A stretch of DNA of 64,000 bases from Chitinophaga sancti (GTDB lineage: Bacteria; Bacteroidota; Bacteroidia; Chitinophagales; Chitinophagaceae): positions 8,316,501 through 8,380,500 of the forward strand of contig NZ_CP139972.1 in NCBI RefSeq assembly GCF_034424315.1, written 5' to 3'. Of the stretch, positions 1-8,440 are shown one piece after another. The position numbers and the translations under genes are program-made. The stretch's first letter is position 1. Each line of letters opens with the position of its first letter. The notes beneath the pieces were generated by a model. The model was not told where the DNA came from and made no database searches. It was given only the letters and a program-made list of their open reading frames with translations.

Positions 1-77
1 TCCCATGTATTTCTTCTGTAAGCAATGTCTATATCTTTGTGTTGCTTTCCCGCATAACTAGCAGGCAGCCAATTACC

Positions 78-374
78 ATGTACCAAAGTCAGCCAACTAT
101 CTCAGGAAGAAAACGGGTAGGAACTACCGTTTTTAAATCAGATTTAAGTGGTAACCAGGTTGACACGTATCCAAGTCTATACCTCGCTCAAATAACAGAG
201 AGAAGGTCATACCGAATTCTAATGGCCGCCATCACTGCTGGCAAACCTCTAAATAATCACCTCTTCACCATAGGGAGCATTTATCAACGACGTTCTTCTA
301 AATCCGTTACTTCCCATCCATGGGAGACCAATGGTCTATTCAATATAGATGCATGGGGTAAGATGTTCCAATAA
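78..374 (+). CDS. Small protein with NUMOD1-like motif (possible homing-endonuclease remnant)
   Basis: About 98 aa from the ATG at 78; the frame stays open upstream to a GTG at 39, so the gene may be a 5'-truncated piece. The central part (VFKSDLSGNQVDTYPSLYLA, then an Ile-rich helix and a GKPLNNHLFTIG ending) follows the pattern of NUMOD1 DNA-binding modules: a beta strand with D-x-x-G-N, Y-x-S-l-x-x-A, a recognition helix and a final aromatic strand. NUMOD1 modules usually follow an HNH or GIY-YIG nuclease domain in phage homing endonucleases; no nuclease domain is visible here. It lies just upstream of decayed terminase genes, where such endonucleases are common. The match was made by eye and is weak. 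It could also be an unrelated hypothetical protein. Confidence 0.35.
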   Translation: MYQSQPTISGRKRVGTTVFKSDLSGNQVDTYPSLYLAQITERRSYRILMAAITAGKPLNNHLFTIGSIYQRRSSKSVTSHPWETNGLFNIDAWGKMFQ

Positions 375-423
375 CGGGAATAAGTTGCGAAAGTAATTTT
401 GTTGAAGAAAAAGCAGTTGAATT

Positions 424-1273
424 TTGGCACTCAAGAAAGAATATACAGTTTTCATCCGGCATTACCTCAAAACAGGCGACCATATTGAGTCTTACATCAA
501 AGCAGTTCCCGGAATTGACCGCAAGGTTGCTGCTACAAGTGGTGAAAGGTAGTTGAAAAATACTGCAATTGCTGCTGAAATTGCAAAATCCAAGTCCACT
601 GACTCTGTTGAAATTGATGAAGTTGAAGAAATTCAACAATCTTCAGATGAAAAGCATCATGTTCTTACCCTGAAAGAAGAAAGATTTTGCCAAGAATATC
701 TGGTAGACCTAAATGCCACACAGGTAGCCATAAGAGCTGGATATACAGGAGACACCATAAGGCGCAGACCGCTCATAAACTTCTAACAAAAGGATACATC
801 CAGCGGAGGGTGCAGGTCTTAAAGGACGAGCGATCCCGGCGAACAGAAATAAGCGCTGATATGGTTCTTTAGGAGCTGGCTCACATCGGGTTTGCACGTG
901 TCACTGACTTTGTAAAGGTAGAGCTGCGGAAAGAAGAAATTATTGTTCCTCCGAAAAAGACGCGTAAGGGATCAGTAGAAGACGATGAAGATGATAAGAC
1001 AGAAGACGCATTACCACAAGTGGTAGAAACCTCCTACAAGATTGTTGATGTATTTGAGACAGATTCACAGATTCTATTGACCCCGATAAGATCAGGGCCT
1101 TGTTGAGCATAAAACAGGGCAAAAATGGCATCGAGGTGAAGATGCACGATAAAACTAAGGGATTGGAGCTAATAGGCCGTCATCTGGGTATGTGGAATGA
1201 TAAGCTGAAGGTCGATGCTGATGAGGAGCTGAAGAGCCTCTTTAAAACCATAGCCAGTGCAGAAGGTAAGTAA
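424..1273 (+). pseudogene. Phage terminase small subunit, decayed
   Basis: Terminase small subunits bind the packaging site on phage DNA and recruit the large subunit. The reading frame can be followed only across several lesions. It opens at a TTG (424) with MALKKEYTVFIRHYLKTGD, a helix-turn-helix start typical of the family. An in-frame TAG at 550-552 interrupts R-[stop]-LKNTAIAAEIAK, where a Leu is expected. The frame resumes as LKEERFCQEYLVDLNATQVA (second HTH), shifts between about 760 and 790 into AQTAHKLLTKGYIQRRV, meets another TAG at 870-872, continues with ELAHIGFARVTDFVKVE, and shifts again near 1070 into SIDPDKIRALLSIKQGKNG, ending at TAA 1271-1273. Two nonsense changes and two frameshifts make this a clear pseudogene of a prophage packaging module. 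Confidence 0.8.
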
Positions 1274-2841
1274 TGACGATAGGGGGAAGGTAGCCCGGAT
1301 GCTTACCCGTGGGCGTGAAGATTGGAATTTCTTCGCCAAAGAGGTATTGGGTGTAAACCTCGATCGTGAGCAACAGAAGATTCTGGAATCTGTCCAGGTA
1401 AACCGCATGACCTCAGTTGCATCCGGTACCGCTCGTGGTAAAGACTTTGTGTCCGCTGTTGCGGCTTTGTCATTCCTCTATAACACCCCTTACTTTGATC
1501 CTGCAGGAGAATTGGTTGGAAACACTAAAGTAGCTCTTACAGCCCTAACAGATCGCCAGGTGAAGAATATCATGATGCCGGAGATATCCAGATTACACCG
1601 GCGTATGATTTCAAGAGGGTTCAGGTTCCTTGCCGGCAGGCTTACAGCCTATGACGTAAAGACTGATTTTGAGTTGTGGTTTCTTACCGGGTTTAAGGCC
1701 GATGAGCATAATCATGAGGCATGGTCGGGCTTCCATGCTGTAAATACCATGTTCGTGGTCACTGAGGCCTCTGGTATAGCAGAAACGGTTTATTCGGCAA
1801 TAGAAGGTAACCTGCAAGGAAACTCTCGAATGCTTATAGTATTCAACCCTAATAAGCTCACTGGGTATGCCGCGAAGTCTCAGAAATCTAAACGCTGGAA
1901 CAAGTTTCGGCTATGCAGCTTGGACGCCCCAAATGTGGTTAACAGGAACACGGCCATACCTGGGCAAGTAGACTATGAATGGGTTAAGGATAAGGTAGAA
2001 GAATTGTGCACCCGGATTGATGTATCGGATTTCAATGAAGGAGATGGTGACTTTGAATGGGAGGGTGCATATTACCGCCCTAATGACCTTTTTAGGGTGA
2101 AGGTTTTGGGAATGTTCCCGAAGGAGTCATTGGATACCCTTATCCCCCTGCATTGGGTTGAGCTTGCAAATAAACGTTGGGAGGAGTTCAATAAAGAAGG
2201 CTTTGCCAAAAGCCCCAAATTAAGGTTAGGTGTGGACGTTGCCGGTATGGGTCGAGATGATTCCTGCTTTTGTCCTCGGTATGATAACTATGTGGCTCCC
2301 CTCGAGATGGTTAACTCAGGAGGTAAGGCAGAACATATGCGGATCGCGGGTATGACCAAACAGAAAATCGAGGCGCATGCAGATAAGTTTACCGGTAAAA
2401 CAGTAAAAGCCTTTATAGATACAATTGGCGAGGGTGCGGGCGTATTCTCTAGGCTTGAGGAACAAAGGGTACAAGGTGTATTCTCATGTAAATACTCTGA
2501 AGCATGAAGCAGCGACTGACAAGGCTGGGAATCCATTGAAAGACCTTACTGGTCAATATGAGTTTGCCAACATGAGGGCATACCTGATGTGGGCCGTACG
2601 TGATTGGCTTGACCCGTCGAAGGGTTCTAAAGCGATGCTTCCTCCTGATGAGGTTCTAACTGCTGAATTGTGTGAACCTACATGGTGTTTCCAATCTAAT
2701 GGTAAAATTATCATTGAGCCTAAGGATGACATCAAAAAACGTCTGGGACGTTCACCAGATAAATTCGATTCACTCGCAAATACATTCTACCCTGAGCATG
2801 AGGAGCAAGCGGCCCAGAATCTCAGTGGAATTTTCTTCTAA
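1257..2841 (+). pseudogene. Phage terminase large subunit, frameshifted
   Basis: The large terminase subunit is the ATPase-nuclease that drives DNA into phage capsids. The first open segment (1257-2507) has DREQQKILESV, then VASGTARGKD at the Walker A-like position, a Walker B-like strand FVVTEASGI in which TEA replaces the usual DEA, and the start of the RNase H-like nuclease domain (LRLGVDVAGMGRDDSC; FIDTIGEGAG). The second segment (2425-2841) in another frame carries the rest: NKGYKVYSHV, EFANMRAYLMW, and a family-typical end (SPDKFDSLANTF). The correct frame changes at least once between about 2450 and 2510, so no single protein is made. It overlaps the end of the small-subunit pseudogene, as in intact packaging operons. 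The changed Walker B residue agrees with relaxed selection. Confidence 0.8.
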
Positions 2842-2852
2842 ACATTAACGCT

Positions 2853-3175
2853 ATGTCCGACCAAAGAATAATACTAAACATTATTACTCCATGCACTCGC
2901 CCGGAGAATTTACAAAGGATAGGCGAATCCATCAGGTATAGCCAACAGTTTGCACAAGATGTACATATAAAATGGCATATCCATGTAGATAGATCAGTTC
3001 ATCACATCGTCCACAACCATTGTGATGTTGAATTTCGGGAAAAAGACGGAGTACATTTCATTAAATCAAATATGACTGGAATCGCCGGACATGTGCACAG
3101 AAATAGTTTTTTGATTCAAAACGAATGGCGAGGTCGTATTGACGGACCTCAAGTTATGGATGAATGGATTATGAG
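2853..3175 (+). pseudogene. Truncated family 2-like glycosyltransferase (phage-associated)
   Basis: The open frame runs from an ATG at 2853 to 3311, but only the first about 107 residues look homologous to anything. IILNIITPCTRPENLQRIGE and VHRNSFL, followed by GPQVMDEW, fit small GT-A glycosyltransferases found in phage and prophage loci. The family normally continues from the DEW region straight into the metal-binding DDD motif; here that motif is missing because the sequence changes character at about 3170. The remaining frame (IMSLEAISLFWVHKQ...) is the antisense of the neighbouring minus-strand gene. I read this as a 5' fragment left by a deletion or recombination event. It sits 11 nt after the terminase pseudogene, so it probably belonged to the same prophage operon. 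Confidence 0.6.
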
Positions 3176-3511
3176 TCTCGAGGCAATATCTTTATTCTGG
3201 GTGCATAAGCAGAAAATCACAATACCAGCTATAACAGCAATTGTGAAAGCTATAAATCCCAAAATTAGACACATATGTTTAAATGAACGTTTAGGTGCAT
3301 TCATTATATAGTCCTTTTGCGCTTCAAGAGTCTTAAGGCTCAGTTCATGAGCTAATTTAATTTCTTGATCTCTGAAGGCAGCTTCCTGCTGTCTTATAGC
3401 AACTTCAGACTTTTGTATAGATACAATATCTCTTATTATATCCTCATTTAAAGGAACTGGTTGAGTGTTTGGGGTGGTATTGTTATTACGAGAATTGTTA
3501 TTTGGTGGCAT
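3149..3511 (-). CDS. Small single-TM protein, DUF2335-like layout
   Basis: 120 aa. The N-terminus is polar and Asn/Pro-rich (MPPNNNSRNNNTTPNTQPVP), followed by a charged helix with predicted coiled-coil character (IQKSEVAIRQQEAAFRDQEI, then LAHELSLKTLEAQKDYI) and one strong membrane segment (MCLILGFIAFTIAVIAGIVI). This order of charged helix, basic linker and membrane helix resembles DUF2335 phage membrane proteins, which usually have a second hydrophobic segment. Here the protein ends shortly after the first one, and its last residues run across the junction with the truncated glycosyltransferase, so the C-terminus is probably not native. The start overlaps the end of the upstream minus-strand gene by 14 nt, suggesting translational coupling. 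Function is unknown. Confidence 0.5.
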   Translation of the reverse strand: MPPNNNSRNNNTTPNTQPVPLNEDIIRDIVSIQKSEVAIRQQEAAFRDQEIKLAHELSLKTLEAQKDYIMNAPKRSFKHMCLILGFIAFTIAVIAGIVIFCLCTQNKDIASRLIIHSSIT

Positions 3512-3704
3512 ATCTATGTCCGGGCTTTAGCTTAACCCGTACACGGCCTGAAAGACTATTGCTACCTAATGTAGGTGGAATAAACTTGGCAGATTCGATG
3601 GAGGATCTGTCCTTTTCAACCAACTTAATGAAAGCCTGACCGGACATTAGTCTCTCATCAGTTAATTTCAAGAAATTGTTTAATATATTATACATGCGCC
3701 TCAT
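3498..3704 (-). CDS. Small basic protein of unknown function
   Basis: About 68 aa from the ATG at 3704; an alternative ATG lies three codons downstream and the frame is open to 3746. I do not recognise a family. The product is basic and mostly hydrophilic (MRRMYNILNNFLKLTDERLM, later GSNSLSGRVRVKLKPGHRYA). It overlaps the following gene by 14 nt, which supports both as a two-gene unit read on the minus strand, opposite to the terminase remnants. The next 300 nt upstream are free of genes and probably hold the promoter. The mild amino-acid bias and coupling suggest a real gene; its role may be in the same phage or mobile element. Confidence 0.4.
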   Translation of the reverse strand: MRRMYNILNNFLKLTDERLMSGQAFIKLVEKDRSSIESAKFIPPTLGSNSLSGRVRVKLKPGHRYATK

Positions 3705-3746
3705 TTTACGGGGTAAAGAAAAAAATATTGTGCAAACGGTTGTCAA

Positions 3747-4065
3747 ACAACTGTTGTATTTTGTGGTTGTGTACTATTTTAACATTATTATGGTGTTATT
3801 TGTTCTGATTTAATGTGGATTGAGGTCGGATATTTAACCATACTAATTGCTTAACGTTCAAAACAGTAATATACCCTTCAAAAAACTTTCCAACCTAAAC
3901 AGGCCAGAACTATCCCTAATTTATGAATAAATTGCGGCCTAGTGTATTACCAGGCGTATCATGAAAACCCTCAATTACCTAAAAAGGTGTGAGGTAGGGT
4001 CAATGTGTAATTAAATTTCCCCATATCCTATCGTAACTATAATGAACAGAGTTGAGTGGTTAAAG
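3747..4065. other. Gene-free stretch in the accessory segment
   Basis: About 320 nt, AT-rich, without an open frame of useful length on either strand. I see no convincing terminator. A loose match to the LacI-type palindrome found elsewhere in the window (GCAAACGGTTGT, near 3732) lies at its left edge but has too many changes to claim. The stretch separates the terminase-side genes from the 4066-5483 gene group. Confidence 0.4.
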
Positions 4066-4308
4066 TCATTTATGTATACGTCTGTTGAACAAATATTGCA
4101 TGATGGCTTCCTTGATTTTTTTTTCAATCTCTTCAGGTAGTTTATCACCATCCTTAAATACAGCTCCTTCTTTTGTAAATTCAAAAATTGCCTCCTTTGA
4201 GCCCATCCTTACTTTTGCTTCTTGTTTATAAGGCGTCTTATAAAGAGCAATTGTTTGCTCTTCATCATCTTTCCTGACTTTAAATCTATAGGGCGCACCA
4301 CTAACCAT
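4066..4308 (-). CDS. Hypothetical protein, 80 aa
   Basis: I do not recognise this family. The 80-residue product reads like a compact beta-rich domain followed by an amphipathic helix: alternating strands (YRFKVRKDDEEQTIALYKTP, KVRMGSKEAIFEFTKEGAVF) and then KLPEEIEKKIKEAIMQYLFN. There is no signal peptide or membrane segment, so it is probably cytoplasmic. The start ATG at 4308 follows closely after another short minus-strand frame (about 4313-4388) that ends in KVTSEQIKKELQDLLIPQYT and has no visible start codon; that may be the remnant of an upstream partner. The gene diverges from the HTH gene at 4520. Confidence 0.5.
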   Translation of the reverse strand: MVSGAPYRFKVRKDDEEQTIALYKTPYKQEAKVRMGSKEAIFEFTKEGAVFKDGDKLPEEIEKKIKEAIMQYLFNRRIHK

Positions 4309-4519
4309 TAACCTTAGATTGTGTATTGAGGTATAAGCAGATCCTGAAGCTCTTTTTTGATTTGTTCTGAGGTAACTTTTTCATAACGGTTGGTTGTACA
4401 TCAAATGTAGTACTAATAATTCAAAATTGTGTTAAGTATAACATTTAATCGAAGTAATTAATTCGCATTAATGAATTTTTAATGTAAAATATATGTCAAC
4501 GGAGTAGATTTCGGCGTAA

Positions 4520-4777
4520 ATGAAGAATCCTAAGTACGCAGCTGTTAAAGCATTGATTGAGGCTAAGAAAATTAAAAACCTCAATCAGATGTTTGAGATA
4601 GTCAACATGTCAATAGTTGCTAAAGATATGGGTGTGCATTACACTACTTTGTACACTAGGATACACAATCCGAGATTACTTACGGTAGAAAATCTTGCCA
4701 AGATGGCTGAATTAATAGAAGTTCCTGCTGCAGAAATTCTCAATATTGCCCTGGCTACCTATTCACCCAGAAAATAA
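4520..4777 (+). CDS. Small HTH DNA-binding protein (XRE-like)
   Basis: 85 aa, almost entirely one helix-turn-helix domain. The segment SIVAKDMGVHYTTLYTRIHN has the spacing of a lambda-repressor-type HTH (helix, A-K-D-M-G-V turn, recognition helix TTLYTRIHN), followed by VENLAKMAELIEVPAAEIL, which matches the last two helices of Cro/CI (XRE) domains. No ligand or dimerisation domain is attached, so it would act as a small repressor or Cro-like switch. It is followed after 58 nt by an unknown 215-aa gene in the same direction, with a small inverted repeat between them that could be its target. ATG start; no clear Shine-Dalgarno sequence, as usual in Bacteroidota. Confidence 0.7.
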   Translation: MKNPKYAAVKALIEAKKIKNLNQMFEIVNMSIVAKDMGVHYTTLYTRIHNPRLLTVENLAKMAELIEVPAAEILNIALATYSPRK

Positions 4778-4811
4778 CCGATCGCCTATTTTAAGGCCTT
4801 AATCTGAAATG

Positions 4812-4833
4812 TATTTTTGCTAAAAATATTAGC
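4812..4833 (+). promoter_or_regulatory. Promoter -7 element with overlapping inverted repeat
   Basis: TATTTTTG (4812-4819) fits the Bacteroidota -7 consensus TAnnTTTG and lies 16 nt before the ATG at 4836. It overlaps an inverted repeat GCTAA-N5-TTAGC (4819-4833) that would cover the transcription start, a good place for an operator. Binding by the upstream HTH protein is inference. Confidence 0.45.
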
Positions 4834-4835
4834 GA

Positions 4836-5483
4836 ATGATCGAGTTTGAGCAAATCTTCTTTGGTGCTTATTTCATTTTAGAAGGAGATAGGATCAGAAT
4901 AAATGAAGAGCAATTAGAAGGAATTGATATGCTGATTGATCGATTGGGGCCTATACTTATAGATAGGGGAGAGCTGACCAGATTAAAGTTTGTTAATAAG
5001 AATGGTGCTAGTGGGCCAATGGTTCGCGAATCTTCTAAATCCCAGCAATTTATTATTAGCCCCTGCGGTGATCAATGGAATTTCGGTTTAGGGAATCACC
5101 TATTTACTTCAAAGGTAACTTACGTACACGAGTTACAGCGGGCGTATTTCTCATTATTAGGCGAACGCCTATTTTTTGATGGCGATGAACCCCCAAAGAA
5201 ACAGCCAAACGTATATTATTCTACACCTGATGAACTGAACTTCCAGGTACTTGTTAGTCGGTCTGATAGCAATAGAAGGTATCAACGACACGATAGACAG
5301 GTTATTTTTAATAAAGAGGAAGATTACTATCTTGTTAATTGCGGTAAACTTTTGGTAAGGTCAAAACGTTTAGGTTTTGCTATTTGGGAAGTTGCAGATG
5401 GAGATTTAATATTTGCAAAGGGAAACAGAATAAGTGTCGAAGATACATTGAATGCAAAACATTGTATGAAAATGGTCCGATGA
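4836..5483 (+). CDS. Hypothetical protein, 215 aa
   Basis: I do not recognise this protein. It has no signal peptide or membrane segment and is rich in charged residues. The N-terminal third contains a predicted helix (QLEGIDMLIDRLGPILIDRG); the middle and C-terminal parts look like mixed alpha/beta, with an Arg-rich stretch (SRSDSNRRYQRHDRQ) and a late strand-rich segment (YYLVNCGKLLVRSKRLGFAI). Such Arg clusters can bind nucleic acid, but nothing specific can be claimed. The gene has its own promoter-like element just upstream and follows a small HTH regulator, an arrangement common for accessory or phage-defence-type cargo in mobile islands. It ends the AT-rich segment. Confidence 0.55.
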   Translation: MIEFEQIFFGAYFILEGDRIRINEEQLEGIDMLIDRLGPILIDRGELTRLKFVNKNGASGPMVRESSKSQQFIISPCGDQWNFGLGNHLFTSKVTYVHELQRAYFSLLGERLFFDGDEPPKKQPNVYYSTPDELNFQVLVSRSDSNRRYQRHDRQVIFNKEEDYYLVNCGKLLVRSKRLGFAIWEVADGDLIFAKGNRISVEDTLNAKHCMKMVR

Positions 5484-5832
5484 ATTAGCCCCCTTTTTAG
5501 ACACTCTTCAAATTGGCACTTCTTAAAAAAGAGAAAGGTCGAAAGAATTCGACCTTTGTGCTAAAATTCCACGTTATGGTACTCAGGTCCATAAAATCTT
5601 TCAGCTTGTGCTATATGTAAATAAGGTAATTTAATCTCCGATCAATAACCACCGTTTCATCCTGTTCACTTCTTCACTTTGGTGGCGATTATTAAATATA
5701 CAACAAATGTAACGAGGGCTAAAATGATTACCAAGTGTTTAGCAAACTTTTTTGTGCAATCGTTTGCGACATGTTACTTTCCATTACATTTAGGTTGCTT
5801 TTAGATTAATATATTTCTATTTTACAAACGTT
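5484..5832. other. Intergenic region with hairpin, between accessory segment and GH95 gene
   Basis: About 350 nt without a gene. AAAGGTCGAA (5534-5543) and TTCGACCTTT (5548-5557) form a perfect 10-bp stem with a 4-nt loop; a run of six A precedes it, so it would work best as a terminator for transcripts on the minus strand, with weaker effect on the plus strand. A LacI-type palindrome (5756-5767) and a weak -7-like element (TATATTTC, near 5809) precede the GH95 gene. The base composition changes here toward that of the core genes. Confidence 0.5.
5756..5767. promoter_or_regulatory. LacI-type operator candidate upstream of GH95
   Basis: GCAATCGTTTGC differs by one base from the perfect palindrome GCAAACGTTTGC found upstream of the SusC gene at 19630-19643. 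A CG-centred palindrome of this kind is typical for LacI-family repressors, and a LacI-type gene lies at 15830-16852. It sits 65 nt before the GH95 start. The assignment to that regulator is inference. Confidence 0.45.
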
Positions 5833-8319
5833 ATGAAACAAATCAAAATAGGACTGCTCTCCGTGCTGCTATTGACCACCGGAACAGTCAGGTCTCAACG
5901 GCGGGAAGCTCCCTTAAAACTCTGGTACAATACTCCTGCAAAGGAGTGGACCCAGGCCCTGCCTCTTGGTAATGGCCGTCTTGGTGCAATGGTATTCGGG
6001 AAAGTCAGCAATGAATTGATTCAACTGAATGAAGCCACCCTGTGGTCGGGTGGACCGGTAGACAATAACGTCAACCCAGATGCTGCCAGGTACCTCCCCC
6101 AGGTAAGAGCAGCCCTGTTCAATGAAAATTATCACCAGGCTGATAGCCTGCTTCGCAAGATGCAGGGTGTATACTCCCAGTCATTCCTGCCAATGGGTGA
6201 CCTTCATCTCCATCAGCAGGTTGACGAAAGCAATGTAAGCGATTACTCACGTGATCTGGATCTGAACAATTCAACGGCCAGCACCCGCTTTACCAGTAAT
6301 GGCGTGCAATATACCCGTTTGATGTATATCTCTGCACCAGATCAAGTAATCGTTTACCGTCTCACAAGCAGCAAGAAAGGTCAACTAAATTTCACACTCA
6401 GCGCTAACAGCCAGTTACGTTATCAGAACAGCATAAGTGGCAAAGACCTGGTGCTGAAAGGGAAAGCTCCTTCACAGGCTGACCCCAGTTATGTAGGTTA
6501 TAATAAAGAACCTATTATATATGAAGAGGCGGGTAGCTGTAAAGGGATGCGCTTCGAAGTCAGGCTGAGAGCCATCAGTGTCGACGGAACAATTAAAACA
6601 GACACCTCCGGAATCACTGTTAAGAACGCCACGGATGTTACTGTAATCGTTTCCGGTGCTACCAGTTTCAATGGTTATGACAAATGTCCTGACAGGGATG
6701 GCCTGAATGAAGATAAGATCGCAGCTGCGCAACTGGCAAAGGCTGCATCTCGCTCCTACAATGATTTGTACAACCGTCATGCTGGTGACTATAGGAAATT
6801 TTTCCAGCGGGTCAGTTTTTCAATAGGGGATAGCAGCAAAACGGACTTGCCTACAGATGAGCGCCTGCGCCGCTATACTGCTGGTGAAAATGATCCTTTC
6901 CTGGAAGCATTATATTTCCAGTATGGCCGCTACCTGCTCATTTCCAGTTCCCGTACCAAAGGTGCACCTGCCAACCTGCAGGGAATCTGGAATAAAGAAC
7001 TGCGTGCTCCCTGGAGTTCTAATTACACCATTAATATCAATACAGAAATGAACTACTGGCCGGCAGAGGAATGCAACCTGATGGAAATGCAGCAACCGCT
7101 GTACGACCTGCTCATGGAACTTGCGGTGACCGGCCGGCATACTGCACAAAACTTCTATAATACCAATGGCTGGGTTGCCCACCATAATACTGATATATGG
7201 GCCATCTCCAACCCGGTAGGGGATATTGGCAAAGGTGACCCTAACTGGGCCAACTGGATGATGGGAGGCAACTGGCTTTGCCAGTTCCTCTGGCAGCACT
7301 ATGAATATAGCGGCAGCAGGAAGTTCCTGAGTGACACCGCTTACCCCATCATGAAATCTGCTGCTCAGTTTAGCCTGGGCTGGCTGGTGCCAGACAAGCA
7401 AGGTCGCCTGGTCACAGCACCTGCTACCTCACCTGAAAATATCTTTATCACTGAAAAAGGAGAACATGGGGCTGTTTCCGTTGCCGCTACCATGGACCTT
7501 TCAGTCATTCATAATTTATTTACCAATGTGATCGCTGCTGCAGATGTATTAGGTAAAGATGCCGTTTTCGCCGATTCGCTGAAACAGGCATTAGCGAAAC
7601 TGTATCCATTACAGATCGGTAAAAAAGGCAATTTGCAGGAATGGTATAAAGACTGGGAGGATGAAGATCCTCAACATCGTCATATTTCTCATTTATTTGG
7701 CCTTTTTCCGGGAAATCAGATTTCTCCCCTTACAACACCTGAGCTGGCAGCTGCCTGCAAAAAAAGCCTTGAAATTCGTGGAGATGGGGGTACCGGGTGG
7801 AGTAAAGCATGGAAGATCAATACCTGGGCAAGATTGCTGGATGGGAACCATGCACACAAACTGCTGAAAGAGCTGTTAACCTTCTCCGGCGAAGGGGCTG
7901 TTGATATGCATAATGCAGGTGGCACCTATGCAAACCTGTTCTGTGCACATCCACCTTTCCAGATCGACGGAAACTTTGGTGGTATTTCAGGCATGGCACA
8001 GATGCTCTTGCAAAGCCAGACAGGTACCCTGCATTTGTTACCGGCACTGCCTGATGTATGGAATACTGGTAAGGTAAAAGGATTGCTGGCACAGGGAGGA
8101 TATACTGTGGATATGGACTGGAAAGAGGGATTGCTCACCAGTGTAACCATCCATGCCAGCAGAAATGGCACCTGTATGCTGCGTGTGCCACAACGTATTA
8201 AGGCAGGAGGAAATGAACAATTGGCACCAGTAAAATCAAAAGATGGAGAGCATGGATTTGTATATGCATTACCAACAAAAGCAGGTCAATCATATACATT
8301 ATATAGGGTAAACCGCTAA
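5833..8319 (+). CDS. GH95 alpha-L-fucosidase (secreted or periplasmic)
   Basis: 828 aa, the usual length for glycoside hydrolase family 95, whose inverting enzymes remove terminal alpha-1,2-L-fucose (a few act on L-galactose). A signal peptide occupies about residues 1-21. The N-terminal beta domain starts with LWYNTPAKEWTQALPLGNGR, a family hallmark. The (alpha/alpha)6 catalytic domain has NINTEMNYWPAE, giving Asn401 and Asn403; SPEN with Glu535; and DGNFG with Asp712. These match the order of Asn421, Asn423, Glu566 and Asp766 in Bifidobacterium AfcA. Fucose caps occur on xyloglucan, rhamnogalacturonan and host glycans. The LacI-type operator upstream and the pectin locus 10 kb away suggest a plant cell-wall substrate, but that is inference. 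Confidence 0.9.
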   Translation: MKQIKIGLLSVLLLTTGTVRSQRREAPLKLWYNTPAKEWTQALPLGNGRLGAMVFGKVSNELIQLNEATLWSGGPVDNNVNPDAARYLPQVRAALFNENYHQADSLLRKMQGVYSQSFLPMGDLHLHQQVDESNVSDYSRDLDLNNSTASTRFTSNGVQYTRLMYISAPDQVIVYRLTSSKKGQLNFTLSANSQLRYQNSISGKDLVLKGKAPSQADPSYVGYNKEPIIYEEAGSCKGMRFEVRLRAISVDGTIKTDTSGITVKNATDVTVIVSGATSFNGYDKCPDRDGLNEDKIAAAQLAKAASRSYNDLYNRHAGDYRKFFQRVSFSIGDSSKTDLPTDERLRRYTAGENDPFLEALYFQYGRYLLISSSRTKGAPANLQGIWNKELRAPWSSNYTININTEMNYWPAEECNLMEMQQPLYDLLMELAVTGRHTAQNFYNTNGWVAHHNTDIWAISNPVGDIGKGDPNWANWMMGGNWLCQFLWQHYEYSGSRKFLSDTAYPIMKSAAQFSLGWLVPDKQGRLVTAPATSPENIFITEKGEHGAVSVAATMDLSVIHNLFTNVIAAADVLGKDAVFADSLKQALAKLYPLQIGKKGNLQEWYKDWEDEDPQHRHISHLFGLFPGNQISPLTTPELAAACKKSLEIRGDGGTGWSKAWKINTWARLLDGNHAHKLLKELLTFSGEGAVDMHNAGGTYANLFCAHPPFQIDGNFGGISGMAQMLLQSQTGTLHLLPALPDVWNTGKVKGLLAQGGYTVDMDWKEGLLTSVTIHASRNGTCMLRVPQRIKAGGNEQLAPVKSKDGEHGFVYALPTKAGQSYTLYRVNR

Positions 8320-8370
8320 CCAGCTTTAAAATATTGCATTGCTGAAGCTAGCTCCTGGCTGCGCATCGCA

Positions 8371-8412
8371 AAAAACGGGGCTGTATCATAAGTCCGATAC
8401 AGCCTCGTTTTC
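8371..8412. terminator. Bidirectional terminator between GH95 and permease genes
   Basis: A long stem pairs AAAACGGGGCTGTATC with GATACAGCCTCGTTTT around an 8-nt loop. A-rich and T-rich flanks on both sides let it serve the two convergent genes. Confidence 0.8.
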
Positions 8413-8440
8413 AGTATCACCTTCAGGAACCCTTACAATA

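Noticed and set aside
3732..3745. Third LacI-type operator (GCAAACGGTTGT)
   Set aside because: At least two changes in the core destroy the symmetry, and the neighbouring genes are phage-like.
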